64,000 nucleotides of DNA from Roseburia sp. 831b (GTDB lineage Bacteria; Bacillota; Clostridia; Lachnospirales; Lachnospiraceae), in the NCBI RefSeq assembly GCF_001940165.2, contig NZ_CP135162.1, positions 1,291,501 through 1,355,500 of the forward strand, in the 5' to 3' direction. The notes beneath the pieces are model-generated. The model was not told where the DNA came from. It was given only the letters and a program-made list of their open reading frames with translations, and did no database searches. Positions within the stretch are counted from its first letter, which is position 1, and each line of letters begins with the position of its first letter. Below are positions 48,566 through 58,455 of the stretch, piece after piece. A program made the position numbers and the translations under genes.

Positions 48566-49519
48566 TTATCGTGCACCCTTATCGTAAGGAATTCCCTCTG
48601 CCTTAGGAGCCTGTGAATGTTTGGATGTAAATACCAAAACAATCAAGGTTGCAATGTAAGGAATCATCTTGTAAACGTAACTTGGAATTCCACTGGTACT
48701 AAGTACCGGAATGGAAGAATACGTTGCTGCAATTGTCTTCATCAGACCAAAGAAAATGGATGCTCCAAAAATCTTTACCGGATGCCACTGTCCAAAAATC
48801 AATACTGCTAATGCAAGGAAACCATATCCTGCTACGGATGCATTGAAGTTGGTAGAAGTAGGAACTACAAAAACAAGTCCTCCTAAACCACCAAGTGCAC
48901 CGGAAATGATAACACCTGCATACTGCATTTTATAAACGTTAATTCCAACGGAATCCGCTGCCTGTGGATGCTCACCACATGCTCTTAAACGAAGACCAAA
49001 TCTTGTCTTATAAAGTACAACAACAGAAATAAATAAAATCAAAAATCCAAGGTAGGTTGTGATATAGCAGTTCTGGAAAAACAATGGTCCAATAAATGGG
49101 ATATCACCTAATACCGGTACCGATTCAATACGGAACGTATTCATAAACTGAATCTGCTGTGTTCCTGTAATACGTCTTGCGACGAAAATTGCAAATGCTG
49201 GTGCAAACATGTTAAGGGCTGTACCACTAATAGTCTGATCCGCTTTCATGTTAATGGATGCAAACGCATGCAACAAAGAGAATACGATACCCGTTACAAC
49301 CGCAACTAAAATTGCAAGAATCAGCTGTAACTGTCCGCTTAACACACCATTTGTCAAACTGATAAACAAAATACTGGTGAAAGCACCCATAATCATGATA
49401 CCCTCTAACGCGATATTAATAATACCGGAACGTTCTGAGAACATACCGCCTAATGCTACGAGCAACAACGGAATGGTAAAAAACATTGCCTGCTGAAAAA
49501 CCATATATAAAATATCCAT
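48566..49519 (-). CDS. Nucleoside ABC transporter permease (NupC/YufQ-like)
   Basis: 317 aa with about eight membrane helices of the BPD_transp_2 family. The sequence IINIALEGIMIMGAF and RACGEHPQAADSVGINVYKM are typical of the second permease of BMP-type nucleoside importers. It abuts the other permease gene (they share one base), so the two are translated together and form the channel. Confidence 0.92.
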   Translation of the reverse strand: MDILYMVFQQAMFFTIPLLLVALGGMFSERSGIINIALEGIMIMGAFTSILFISLTNGVLSGQLQLILAILVAVVTGIVFSLLHAFASINMKADQTISGTALNMFAPAFAIFVARRITGTQQIQFMNTFRIESVPVLGDIPFIGPLFFQNCYITTYLGFLILFISVVVLYKTRFGLRLRACGEHPQAADSVGINVYKMQYAGVIISGALGGLGGLVFVVPTSTNFNASVAGYGFLALAVLIFGQWHPVKIFGASIFFGLMKTIAATYSSIPVLSTSGIPSYVYKMIPYIATLIVLVFTSKHSQAPKAEGIPYDKGAR

Positions 49520-50628
49520 TATTTTTCACCCTCCTTCTCGGTCACTTTAGCTTCCTGCGCCTTCTCTTCTCTCTTCTTTCTTCTTGCTAAGATAAATCCA
49601 CGAATGAATAAAGAGAATGCTGCAAAGTAAATAATAACAGAAATAATAATATCGATAATCTCTGTCGGGAAGTTCAATAACTGTAAGTAGAAACCTGCCG
49701 CTGTAATGTATGCGACAAAAAGTCCCGCTAACAGAACTCCGATTGGATGTGAAAGACCAAGCAATGCAACCGAAATACCGTTAAATCCTTCTGCCGCAAG
49801 TGAATCCTGGATTACAATATGTTTTCCGGAACCTGCGAGGTAAAGCAGCGCACCTGCCAATGCAGAAAGAGAACCTGCAATTGCCATGGAAAGGATGATA
49901 TTTCTCTTTTCATTCATACCTGCATATTTGCTGGCATCTTTATTAAATCCTGCCGCTTTTAATTCATAACCAAAGGTTGTCTTCTCCAAAACAATATAAA
50001 TAATAACAACTGCAACAAGTGCAATGAAGAATCCACCATTGATACTAGAACCCTCAAAGAGTTTATCAAGTCCCATTCCAGGAATGTTTGCTGTCTTTGC
50101 TACATCCTTGGAGTAGTTACGGATTTTATCATAAAGGTCTGTGTTGGTAGAAACTAAATAGTTTACCAGATACATTCCAATATAGTTCATCATGATACAG
50201 GAAATTACTTCGTTCACATTAAAATATGCTTTGAAGATTCCAGGAACAGCGCCCCAGATTAAACCAGCAACGATTGCTGCAATCACTGCAACAACCCACT
50301 GTGCGCTTCCAAGTGCCTCTCCTTTGATTCCGACATATACTGCCGCAAAAGCTCCGACAATCAACTGACCGGAAGCTCCGATATTAAACAGACCTGTCTT
50401 AAAGGCAAATCCAACGGAAAGACCGGTTAAAATAATTGGTGTCGCATAATAAAATACCTGTCCGATTCCTTTTGCACCATGTGTAATCGGGCCTGTCAAA
50501 ATGGTTCCAAATCCCTGAACTGCCTGAGATGGATTACTGATTAAAAGAATGATAAATCCAACCAGAAGTCCTACAATAATTGCAAACAAAGAGGATAAAA
50601 ATCCAAGATTGTCTCTTTTCTTTTTCAT
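49519..50628 (-). CDS. Nucleoside ABC transporter permease (NupB/YufP-like)
   Basis: 369 aa BPD_transp_2 permease with nine or so helices; FKTGLFNIGASGQLIVGAFA and AAGFNKDASKYAGMNEKRNI match the first permease of this importer class. The C-terminus is charged (RRKKREEKAQEAK). The ATPase gene precedes it by 2 bp. Confidence 0.92.
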   Translation of the reverse strand: MKKKRDNLGFLSSLFAIIVGLLVGFIILLISNPSQAVQGFGTILTGPITHGAKGIGQVFYYATPIILTGLSVGFAFKTGLFNIGASGQLIVGAFAAVYVGIKGEALGSAQWVVAVIAAIVAGLIWGAVPGIFKAYFNVNEVISCIMMNYIGMYLVNYLVSTNTDLYDKIRNYSKDVAKTANIPGMGLDKLFEGSSINGGFFIALVAVVIIYIVLEKTTFGYELKAAGFNKDASKYAGMNEKRNIILSMAIAGSLSALAGALLYLAGSGKHIVIQDSLAAEGFNGISVALLGLSHPIGVLLAGLFVAYITAAGFYLQLLNFPTEIIDIIISVIIYFAAFSLFIRGFILARRKKREEKAQEAKVTEKEGEK

Positions 50629-50630
50629 GA

Positions 50631-52163
50631 TTATTTATTCTCTCCCTTCTTAGAACCTGCCATATAAAGACCAAGTTCCTGAATTGTTGTCTCTTTTGGA
50701 TTTAATTCTCCAACAATCTCTCCCTCATAAATAACAAGGATTCGATCACTCAGATTCATAACTTCCTCAAGTTCCAAAGAAATCAAAAGAACCGCAGCTC
50801 CTTCATCTCTTTCTTTTACAATCTGTTTATGGATAAACTCGATTGCGCCGACATCAAGTCCTCGTGTTGGCTGCACTGCTACTAAAAGTTCATGCTCTTT
50901 GGTAAGCTCTCTGGCAATGATTGCCTTCTGCTGGTTACCACCGGACATACTTCTTGTAATGGTATCTACACCCTGTCCACTTCTGATATCGTATTTTTCA
51001 ATCAGTTCTGTTGCATACTCTGTAATGCGGTCTTTTCGGATAAATCCGTGATTCTGGAATCTCTTATCAAAGTATTCCTGTAACACCAGGTTATTCTCAA
51101 GCGAATAATCAAGTACAAGACCATGTTTGTGTCTGTCCTCCGGAATATGGGACATTCCATGTGTGTTGCGGTAGCGGATTGACTTCTTTGTGATGTCTTC
51201 TCCATTCAAAAGAATGGTTCCCTCATCTACTTTGCTCATTCCGGTGATTGCTTCTACAAGCTCGCTCTGGCCGTTTCCGTCGATACCTGCGATACAGACA
51301 ATCTCACCTTTTCTGACCTGTAAGGACACATTCTTAATGACTTCCTTTAAGTGTCCCTGCTTTTTATCGCGGACTGTCATGTTCTTGACATCAAGGACAA
51401 CATCGGTAGGTTTTGCCTCGTCTTTTTGAACGGTAAGCTGAACCTTGTGTCCAACCATCATCTCAGAGAGTGCTTCCTTATCGGTATCTGCCACGGATAC
51501 CGTTCCAATATATTTTCCACGGCGTAATACAGAACATCTGTCTGCAACCGCCTTGATTTCATTCAATTTATGTGTGATAAATACGATTGACTTTCCTTCT
51601 TTGACAAGCTCTTTCATGATTGTCATAAGTTCGTCAATCTCCTGTGGAGTCAACACTGCAGTTGGCTCATCAAAAATCAGAATATCGTTGTCACGATATA
51701 ACATTTTTAAAATTTCAACTCGCTGCTGCATTCCGACTGTGATATTTTCAATCAGTGCATCCGGGTCAACCGCCAAGTGATATTTTTCACTCAGCTCCAT
51801 GACTTTCTTTCTTGCTTTTTTCATTTCAAGGAAACCGTTTTTTACATCTTCGTTTCCAAGTACAATGTTCTGTAATACGGTAAAATTATGTACCAGTTTA
51901 AAGTGCTGGTGCACCATACCAATTCCCAATGCATTTGCATCAAGAGGGTTGTTAATCTGTACTTCTTTTCCTCTAACCTTAATGCATCCGCCGTCTGGCT
52001 GGTATAAACCAAACAAAACGCTCATCAGAGTAGACTTACCTGCACCATTTTCTCCTAAAAGCGCGTGAATCTCCCCCTTTTTAATCTGAAGGGTAATATG
52101 GTCATTTGCCTTAATGCCAGGAAATTCCTTTGTAATGTCTAACATTTCAATAATATAATCCAT
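50631..52163 (-). CDS. Nucleoside ABC transporter ATP-binding protein (NupA/YufO-like)
   Basis: 510 aa with two ABC cassettes, the RbsA/NupA layout. First cassette: Walker A GENGAGKSTLMS, signature-like TVGMQQRVEILKM, Walker B ILIFDEPTAVLT. Second: GIDGNGQSELVEAI lacks the usual Lys and should be the degenerate site; its signature is MSGGNQQKAIIARE. The start ATG 52163 follows GGAGACATTT; the frame extends 42 codons upstream without homology. It powers the two permeases. Confidence 0.94.
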   Translation of the reverse strand: MDYIIEMLDITKEFPGIKANDHITLQIKKGEIHALLGENGAGKSTLMSVLFGLYQPDGGCIKVRGKEVQINNPLDANALGIGMVHQHFKLVHNFTVLQNIVLGNEDVKNGFLEMKKARKKVMELSEKYHLAVDPDALIENITVGMQQRVEILKMLYRDNDILIFDEPTAVLTPQEIDELMTIMKELVKEGKSIVFITHKLNEIKAVADRCSVLRRGKYIGTVSVADTDKEALSEMMVGHKVQLTVQKDEAKPTDVVLDVKNMTVRDKKQGHLKEVIKNVSLQVRKGEIVCIAGIDGNGQSELVEAITGMSKVDEGTILLNGEDITKKSIRYRNTHGMSHIPEDRHKHGLVLDYSLENNLVLQEYFDKRFQNHGFIRKDRITEYATELIEKYDIRSGQGVDTITRSMSGGNQQKAIIARELTKEHELLVAVQPTRGLDVGAIEFIHKQIVKERDEGAAVLLISLELEEVMNLSDRILVIYEGEIVGELNPKETTIQELGLYMAGSKKGENK

Positions 52164-52273
52164 AAATGTCTCCGTTTCTGCATGTTCCGCGCCAGTATTC
52201 TCTTGCGGCTGCAAATTTTCTATACTGTTCTTTTCTATTTTATCATGAAATCCATGTATAGTCCATTCCAAAA

Positions 52274-52305
52274 CGAAAGGGATGCTCATACAAGCACCCC
52301 TTTCG
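52274..52305 (-). terminator. Hairpin between the BMP lipoprotein and ATPase genes
   Basis: On the minus strand CGAAAGGG-gTGCT...AGCAt-CCCTTTCG followed by TTTTGG. Such hairpins after binding-protein genes usually let only part of transcription continue and protect the upstream mRNA, giving more binding protein than ATPase. Confidence 0.65.
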
Positions 52306-52330
52306 AGCTATTTCAATCAATTACTTTTGA

Positions 52331-53476
52331 TTATTCTACTACGTTAACGTTAAGATTTGTAAATGAAAGATCTTTTACGTCTTTTTCTGTATCGTTATCA
52401 ATTGTGATATCGCCAGCAACAAGTTTGTCGTAGATTGCCTGATAATCTTCCTGTGTGAAGTTGTTGAACTTAGCTGTATCCATTGCAATACCTACACCAT
52501 CGTTTGTGATGTCAAATGTAGTTGTTTTTCCACCTGGGAAAGATCCATCATAAGCAGATGTGATTGCATCGTATACAGAGTTGGATAACATCTTCATAGC
52601 TGATGTGATAACTGTATCAGATTCGGAAGACTGATCTACGTCAACACCGATTACTTTTCCGTTAGAAGCTTCTGCAGCTGACATTACAGAGTTACCAACA
52701 GAACCACCACAACCGAAGATTACTTCTGTTCCGGCTTTGTACCAGCTAGTAGCCATAGACTGAGCTTCTGGAGTTGCTTCGAAAGATCCTGTGTATGTGT
52801 AAGTAACGTTTACAGTTTCATCCATTTCTTTTGCAGCGTAATCAGCTCCTGCAAGGTATCCATATCCGTAACGGATAACTGCTGGAAGTGCCATACCACC
52901 CATGAAACCAAGGTTTGTGTAACCATCTTTTACTGCAGCGTAACCAGCTAAGAAACCAGCCTGATCTTCCTGATAAAGAACAGCCATTGTGTTGTCTGCT
53001 GTAGCGTAGTTGTAATCTGCATCATGAGGTTCACCATCGATTAAGATGAATTTTACATCTGGATACTGATCCTGTAAGTTGTAAATTGGCTCTTCGAATA
53101 AGTAACCCGGGCAAACGATAACTTTAGCGCCACCTTCGATTGCTAATTCGATTGTATTCTGGAAAGAATCTGTTGTTGCTTCTGCTGATTTGTAATAGTT
53201 GTAAGAAATACCATTCTCTTCACCGTATTTCTCAACACCTTCCCAAGAACCCTGGTTGAAAGATTTGTCATCGATTGTTCCTACATCGATAACCAATGCT
53301 AACTCAGCATTTCCATCCTCTGTTTTGGTTGTGACAGAAGCAGATTCTGTATCTGCAACAGTATTGTTTGTGTCTGTGTTATCTGATGCATTAGATGAAT
53401 CAGAAGAACCACAACCTGCTACCATAGTAGCGGACATAGCAGCTACTAAAAGTAAGCTCAATAATTTCTTTTTCAT
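52331..53476 (-). CDS. BMP-family nucleoside-binding lipoprotein
   Basis: 381 aa. Lipoprotein signal MKKKLLSLLLVAAMSATMVA then GC. The BMP domain (PnrA/MglB-type, Pfam Bmp) shows VIDVGTIDDKSFNQGSWEGV, FILIDGEPHD, and GFMGGMALPAVIRYGYGYLA. It binds purine or pyrimidine nucleosides and supplies the importer encoded downstream. The strong RBS AAGGAGGAAAA precedes the ATG at 53476. It is the first protein gene of the cluster, behind a tRNA gene. Confidence 0.93.
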   Translation of the reverse strand: MKKKLLSLLLVAAMSATMVAGCGSSDSSNASDNTDTNNTVADTESASVTTKTEDGNAELALVIDVGTIDDKSFNQGSWEGVEKYGEENGISYNYYKSAEATTDSFQNTIELAIEGGAKVIVCPGYLFEEPIYNLQDQYPDVKFILIDGEPHDADYNYATADNTMAVLYQEDQAGFLAGYAAVKDGYTNLGFMGGMALPAVIRYGYGYLAGADYAAKEMDETVNVTYTYTGSFEATPEAQSMATSWYKAGTEVIFGCGGSVGNSVMSAAEASNGKVIGVDVDQSSESDTVITSAMKMLSNSVYDAITSAYDGSFPGGKTTTFDITNDGVGIAMDTAKFNNFTQEDYQAIYDKLVAGDITIDNDTEKDVKDLSFTNLNVNVVE

Positions 53477-53500
53477 ATTATTTTTCCTCCTTGTAATGAA

Positions 53501-53544
53501 TATAGCGGTCCCTAATGACACCGTTGTCCTCAAGTCCCGCTATA
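53501..53544 (-). promoter_or_regulatory. Leader hairpin between tRNA-Thr and the BMP gene
   Basis: TATAGCGG (53501-53508) pairs with CCGCTATA (53537-53544); inside is a GACA-ACGG-TGTC stem. On the minus strand GA faces GA between the outer and middle helices, a tandem G-A arrangement. There is no T run, so it is not the tRNA terminator. Confidence 0.5.
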
Positions 53545-53545
53545 A

Positions 53546-53618
53546 AGCCGATAAGGGGACTCGAACCCCTGACCTACGCATTACGAATGCGCCGCTCTAC
53601 CAACTGAGCCATATCGGC
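53546..53618 (-). tRNA. tRNA-Thr (anticodon CGU)
   Basis: 73 nt on the minus strand. The 7-bp acceptor stem is GCCGATA/TATCGGC, the D-arm GCTCAGTTGGTAGAGC, the anticodon arm GCATTCGTAATGC with CGT, reading ACG codons, and the T-arm AGGGGTTCGAGTCCCCT. The discriminator is T as in other Gram-positive tRNA-Thr, and CCA is not encoded. It lies 70 bp before the BMP gene in the same direction. Confidence 0.96.
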
Positions 53619-53675
53619 ATGCCCTATTGTCATTCTTATCATCACTCCATGTAATGGGTGACATCACACTAAGTT

Positions 53676-53703
53676 ATTATAACGAATTTTTTTCAAAATG
53701 CAA
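53676..53703 (-). promoter_or_regulatory. SigmaA promoter of tRNA-Thr (and probably the nucleoside importer)
   Basis: On the minus strand TTGCAT (53698-53703), 16 bp, TATAAT (53676-53681). The rest of 53704-53989 is AT-rich, with no gene or clear second signal. Confidence 0.65.
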
Positions 53704-53989
53704 ATGTTTTTTTAGGAAATTTTTATTTTTTCATAAAATTTTTCAGTTCTATAAGTGTCACATATAAATAAAGTGTTCCTAACTTATAAATCGTGCATTT
53801 TTACGCAAAAAATCTATTGACTTTTTTCTGCTATGAGATAAAATATTCCATGGTTTTGTTTATTATTAGTAAACTAAATATATATTATTACGATTATGTT
53901 TGTTTATTTTAGAAGTGATTTGAATTAGTTTCTACTTATTTATAAGCGTAGCTAATTATATTCTTTTACAAAGGGAGGAATGCCATATC

Positions 53990-54529
53990 ATGGATATTGG
54001 AAAAAGAATGAAAGAACTTCGCATTCAGTATGGTCTGACGCAGCAGGAACTTGCAGACCGTTCAGAACTGACGAAGGGATTTATCTCACAGCTGGAACGA
54101 AATCAAAACTCCCCCTCCGTCGGGACACTGCTTGATATCATCCAGTGCCTTGGTACGACACCTGCCGAATTTTTTACAGACGAGGAGCCGGAACAGATTG
54201 TATTCCGGGAAGAAGATTATTTTGAAAAAAAGGATGAAGAGAATAAACGTACGATTGAATGGATTGTCCCCAATGCGCAAAAAGATGCCATGGAACCTGT
54301 CCGCCTTACCCTGGCTTCAGGAGGACGCTCTGAGGTTTATCTTCCACACGAGGGAGAGGATTTTGGTTATGTCTTAAAGGGTTCTGTCAAAGTTCACTAT
54401 GGTGGCCGTTCCCACACGGTACGTGCCGGAGAATCTTTTTATTTTAAAGCCGGGAAAAAACATTTTATTGAAAATACCGGTACGAGGGAAGCCGTCTTAA
54501 TCTGGGTTACGACCCCTCCTAGTTTTTAA
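53990..54529 (+). CDS. XRE-family regulator with C-terminal cupin domain
   Basis: 179 aa. The helix-turn-helix (residues 2-60, RIQYGLTQQELADRSELTKG and FISQLERNQNSPSVGTL) is linked to a cupin (about 100-178, VYLPHEGEDFGYVLKGSVKV). This is the PuuR-type arrangement; such regulators often sense polyamines or related small molecules. GGGAGG precedes the ATG. It lies 33 bp before potA and probably controls the polyamine import operon, forming a repressor-target unit. Confidence 0.92.
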   Translation: MDIGKRMKELRIQYGLTQQELADRSELTKGFISQLERNQNSPSVGTLLDIIQCLGTTPAEFFTDEEPEQIVFREEDYFEKKDEENKRTIEWIVPNAQKDAMEPVRLTLASGGRSEVYLPHEGEDFGYVLKGSVKVHYGGRSHTVRAGESFYFKAGKKHFIENTGTREAVLIWVTTPPSF

Positions 54530-54562
54530 ACATCAGATACACAGAATGGAGAATTTACGATT

Positions 54563-55636
54563 ATGAACAAAAAATTAATTAATTTTGTAGATATCACAAA
54601 ATCTTATGGGGATCATGTTGTATTGGATCAGTTAAATCTATATATTAAGGAAAACGAATTTATCACGCTTCTTGGTCCATCCGGATGCGGAAAAACCACA
54701 ACGCTTCGTATCCTTGGCGGATTCGAGACACCGGACAGCGGAAAAGTTCTTTTCGATGGAAAAGATATTACTGCTCTCCCACCAAATGAGCGGAATCTAA
54801 ACACTGTTTTCCAAAAATATGCCTTGTTTCCTCATATGTCAATTGCAGAAAACATTGCATTCGGTTTAAAAATCAAGAAAAAGAGCAAAGCTTATATCCA
54901 GGATAAAATCAAATATGCCTTAAAACTGGTAAACCTGGACGGTTTTGAAAACCGTTCCATCGATTCATTAAGTGGTGGTCAGCAGCAACGAATTGCCATT
55001 GCCCGCGCCATTGTAAACGAACCAAAGGTCCTTTTGCTGGATGAGCCGCTTGGCGCCCTTGATTTGAAGCTTAGACAGGATATGCAATATGAATTAATCC
55101 GTTTAAAAAACGAGCTTGGAATCACCTTTGTCTATGTCACACATGATCAGGAGGAAGCACTTACCATGTCAGACGATATCGTGGTTATGAACCAGGGTTA
55201 TATCCAGCAGATTGGTTCTCCTGAAATGATTTACAACGAACCGGTCAATGCCTTTGTTGCCGACTTTATCGGGGATAGCAACATCATCAACGGAACGATG
55301 ATTCAGGACAAAGTGGTAGAGATTCTCGGTGTCAAAATCCCATGTGTTGACGAAGGATTTGGTCAGAACAAACCGGTCGATGTTGTAATTCGTCCAGAAG
55401 ATATTGAAATTGTTGCACCAGAAGACGGCTTTATGGAAGGTGATATTACCTCAAGCATCTTCAAAGGTGTCCACTATGAATTAGAGATTATGGCAAACGG
55501 ATATGAATGGCTCGTTCATACGACAAAATTGTATGAAGTTGGTTCTCATGTCGGAATCAATGTCATCCCATTTAATATCCAGATTATGCATAAACCAGAA
55601 TCCTCAGATGAAAAGGCGGTGGAATTGGATGTATAA
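54563..55636 (+). CDS. potA: Spermidine/putrescine ABC transporter ATP-binding protein
   Basis: 357 aa. Walker [13 protein letters not shown]-loop [10 protein letters not shown], signature [14 protein letters not shown], Walker [14 protein letters not shown], then a TOBE-type domain (about 280-357) that regulates transport. It hydrolyses ATP for polyamine import. The reading frame ends GAT GTA TAA and overlaps the potB start by 8 bp. Confidence 0.95.
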   Translation: MNKKLINFVDITKSYGDHVVLDQLNLYIKENEFITLLGPSGCGKTTTLRILGGFETPDSGKVLFDGKDITALPPNERNLNTVFQKYALFPHMSIAENIAFGLKIKKKSKAYIQDKIKYALKLVNLDGFENRSIDSLSGGQQQRIAIARAIVNEPKVLLLDEPLGALDLKLRQDMQYELIRLKNELGITFVYVTHDQEEALTMSDDIVVMNQGYIQQIGSPEMIYNEPVNAFVADFIGDSNIINGTMIQDKVVEILGVKIPCVDEGFGQNKPVDVVIRPEDIEIVAPEDGFMEGDITSSIFKGVHYELEIMANGYEWLVHTTKLYEVGSHVGINVIPFNIQIMHKPESSDEKAVELDV

Positions 55637-56468
55637 AAAATCTTTGAAAACATTAGGCAAACAGCTTTTAGCCGGTCCTTATCTTCTCTGGATTATCGGC
55701 TTTACCTTCCTGCCGCTCCTCATGATTTTGTATTATGCCGTGACCGATGCTAGCGGTGCTTTTACCTTAAGTAACCTGGCAGCCATCGCTGACCCTGTTC
55801 ACGTGAAGTCCTTGCTGCTCTCCTTAAAGCTTGGACTAATCAGCACTGTGGTCTGTCTGGTACTCTCCTATCCGCTTGCAATGATTTTAAATACCTTTCA
55901 TTTTAAGCATCAAAGCTTTGTTGTATTTATCTTCATTCTTCCAATGTGGATGAATTTCATGCTTCGAATCCTGGCATGGAGACTGCTGCTTTCCAACAAC
56001 GGAATTGTCAACCTGGTTTTAGGCGCAGTCGGACTTAATTCCATCAAGATTTTAAACACTCCGACAGCCGTCGTATTTGGTATGGTCTACGACTTTTTAC
56101 CTTTTATGATTCTTCCGATTTATAATTCCATGGCAAGAATCAAGCAGGACATTCTAGACGCTGCAAAGGATCTTGGCGCAAACAATTTTATTATTTTCAT
56201 TAAGATTATCCTTCCGCTTACATTATCCGGAATCATCAGTGGTATCATTATGGTATTTGTACCGGCGCTTACCTCTTTTGTCATTTCCGATCTTTTAGGT
56301 GGCGGAAAAGTCTTATTGATTGGAAACGTCATCGAACAGGAGTTCATGCAGGGTACCAACTGGTATCTTGGCTCCGGCCTTTCGGTCGTCCTTATGATTT
56401 TTGTCATCGCAAGCATGGCGATTATGAATATTTTTGATAAAGATGGAGGTGGAAATGCCGTATGGTAA
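55629..56468 (+). CDS. potB: Spermidine/putrescine ABC transporter permease
   Basis: 279 aa with six membrane helices. The EAA loop is [20 protein letters not shown], where the ATPase docks. The ATG at 55629 overlaps potA (ATGTATAAAAA), whereas the open frame extends 42 codons upstream inside potA. It pairs with PotC to form the channel. Confidence 0.94.
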   Translation: MYKKSLKTLGKQLLAGPYLLWIIGFTFLPLLMILYYAVTDASGAFTLSNLAAIADPVHVKSLLLSLKLGLISTVVCLVLSYPLAMILNTFHFKHQSFVVFIFILPMWMNFMLRILAWRLLLSNNGIVNLVLGAVGLNSIKILNTPTAVVFGMVYDFLPFMILPIYNSMARIKQDILDAAKDLGANNFIIFIKIILPLTLSGIISGIIMVFVPALTSFVISDLLGGGKVLLIGNVIEQEFMQGTNWYLGSGLSVVLMIFVIASMAIMNIFDKDGGGNAVW

Positions 56469-57247
56469 AGAAAACGATTTCGAAACTTTATATGGGACTT
56501 ATTTTCTTATTCTTATACCTCCCGATTCTTGTACTTGTGGTTTTGTCCTTTAACAATTCCAAGTCACGTGTCAAATGGGGCGGTTTCACGTTAAAATGGT
56601 ACCTCTCCTGCTTTCAGGATGAAACCATCATGAACGCACTCGGAATGACACTGAAAATCACACTTTCGGCTGCGATTTTATCTACCATCATCGGAACACT
56701 TGCCGCAATCGGTATCAGTGCGATGAAAAAAAGGAACAAATCCATCATGCTAGGGGCAACGAACATTCCCCTTTTAAATGCAGATATTGTAACCGGTATC
56801 TCCATGATGCTTTTATTTGTAAAATTTATGAACCTTGGATTTACCACCGTGCTTCTTGCGCACATTACCTTTGACATTCCGTATGTCATTTTAAATGTGC
56901 TGCCAAAAATGAACCAGGCAAACAAATACACCTATGAAGCTGCACGTGACCTTGGTGCCACGAAGCTTTACGCATTTGCCAAAATTACCTGGCCGGAAAT
57001 CAAATCCGGGGTATTCTCCGGTTTTTTGATGGCAGTCACAATGTCCCTCGATGATTTTAGCATCACATTTTTCACAAAAGGCGCCGGTGTCAATACACTG
57101 TCAACCATGCTATACACAGAACTTCGAAAAGGAATCCGCCCGGAATTGTATGCACTTTCCACACTTTTGTTCCTGTTCGCATTTCTTTTGCTTTTGTGTA
57201 TGAATTACCGTTCTGGAAGCTTTAAACGGACTGCTGGAACCAAATAA
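56462..57247 (+). CDS. potC: Spermidine/putrescine ABC transporter permease
   Basis: 261 aa, six helices; EAA loop TYEAARDLGATKLYAFAKIT. It overlaps potB by 7 bp. FLYLPILVLVVLSFNNSKS is typical of PotC/PotI N-termini. Confidence 0.94.
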   Translation: MVKKTISKLYMGLIFLFLYLPILVLVVLSFNNSKSRVKWGGFTLKWYLSCFQDETIMNALGMTLKITLSAAILSTIIGTLAAIGISAMKKRNKSIMLGATNIPLLNADIVTGISMMLLFVKFMNLGFTTVLLAHITFDIPYVILNVLPKMNQANKYTYEAARDLGATKLYAFAKITWPEIKSGVFSGFLMAVTMSLDDFSITFFTKGAGVNTLSTMLYTELRKGIRPELYALSTLLFLFAFLLLLCMNYRSGSFKRTAGTK

Positions 57248-57264
57248 AAAGGAGATGTTTTCGA

Positions 57265-58326
57265 ATGAAAAAAAGAATTCTGTTTTTACTCCCTTGTGTG
57301 CTTGCAGCCACTTTTCTTTCTTCCTGCGGCAATGCCTCAAAGGGACAAGATTCAAATACACTTGTAGTTTTAAATTATGGAAAATACATCGATGAAGCTG
57401 TACTTGACAAATTCCGGGAAGAAACCGGAATCAAGGTAAAATTGGAAGAATATGAAAGTCCGGAGGAAATGTATACCAAATACAAAGCCGGCTCGATTGC
57501 TTACGATGTCATCTGTACTTCCGATTATATGGTTGAAAAACTAATTAACGAAGGGGAAGTCAACAAAATAAACTTTAATCGCTTCACATACTATGACAAC
57601 CTGGACCCGGAAATCATTGAAGCATCCAAAACCTTTGACCCGGACAACTCCTATTCGATGCCTTACTTTTATGGAACACTTGGAATCCTCTACAACACAA
57701 CCATGGTAAATGAGGATGAAGTCGACACCTGGAATGTACTGTGGGATGATACTTACAAAGACCGCATCATTATGCAAAATTCAGTCCGTGACTCCTTTGT
57801 TCCTGCGCTGCGGCTCCTTGACTATTCTATCAATACCACAAACGAGCAGGAACTGGAAAATGCGCTTGACCTTCTCATCAAACAAAAGCCTCTCGTCTAC
57901 GCTTATTATGTCGATGAAACCGGTGACGAAATGGCTGCCGGAAACGCCGCCATGGCGCTCGTTTATTCCGGTGAAGCTGCGTACGCTATGGAGTTAAATG
58001 AGGACCTTGCTTACAGCGTACCAAAGGAAGGTTCTAATCTTTGGATTGACTCCTGGTTTATTCCAAAAAGCTGCACCAATCAGGAAAATGCAGAAAAATT
58101 CCTAGACTTCCTTTGCCGGGAGGACATCGGAATGTTAAACTTTGACTATGTTTATTATGCAACTCCAAATACAGCTGTCGTTGAAAATCTGGACGAGGAA
58201 ACCCTATCCGACACCACGATTTTTCCGCCGAGCGAAATACTTTCAAACTGTGTCGTCTACGAACAGTTTGATGATGAGACAACCTCCCGTTATAGTTACC
58301 TTTGGAAAAAATTAAAATCAGAATAA
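57265..58326 (+). CDS. potD: Spermidine/putrescine-binding lipoprotein
   Basis: 353 aa. Lipoprotein signal MKKRILFLLPCVLAATFLSS then CGN. The PotD family fold is seen in VLNYGKYIDEAVLDKF, YDVICTSDYMVEKL and NAAMALVYSGEAAYAM. It captures spermidine or putrescine outside the membrane. It has its own RBS (AAAAAGGAGATG), and a terminator follows, closing the operon. Confidence 0.95.
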   Translation: MKKRILFLLPCVLAATFLSSCGNASKGQDSNTLVVLNYGKYIDEAVLDKFREETGIKVKLEEYESPEEMYTKYKAGSIAYDVICTSDYMVEKLINEGEVNKINFNRFTYYDNLDPEIIEASKTFDPDNSYSMPYFYGTLGILYNTTMVNEDEVDTWNVLWDDTYKDRIIMQNSVRDSFVPALRLLDYSINTTNEQELENALDLLIKQKPLVYAYYVDETGDEMAAGNAAMALVYSGEAAYAMELNEDLAYSVPKEGSNLWIDSWFIPKSCTNQENAEKFLDFLCREDIGMLNFDYVYYATPNTAVVENLDEETLSDTTIFPPSEILSNCVVYEQFDDETTSRYSYLWKKLKSE

Positions 58327-58360
58327 CCTCTTGCTATTTTTGATTTTTCATGCTACATTT

Positions 58361-58394
58361 AAACCACACAGATTCTTACTGTGTGGTTTTTTCT
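58361..58394 (+). terminator. Terminator of the pot operon
   Basis: AAACCACACAG / CTGTGTGGTTTTTT hairpin 34 bp behind potD. Confidence 0.9.
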
Positions 58395-58455
58395 TACGGA
58401 TATCCCGATTTTCCCAACAAGCCAGTTTCTATTGTTCCATTCCTATGGAGGCAAT

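Noticed and set aside
53501..53544. Purine riboswitch before the nucleoside importer
   Set aside because: The conserved purine-aptamer loops are absent; only a hairpin is seen.
53546..53618. tRNA-Thr as an integration site of a mobile element
   Set aside because: There is no integrase gene and no repeat of the tRNA end in the window.
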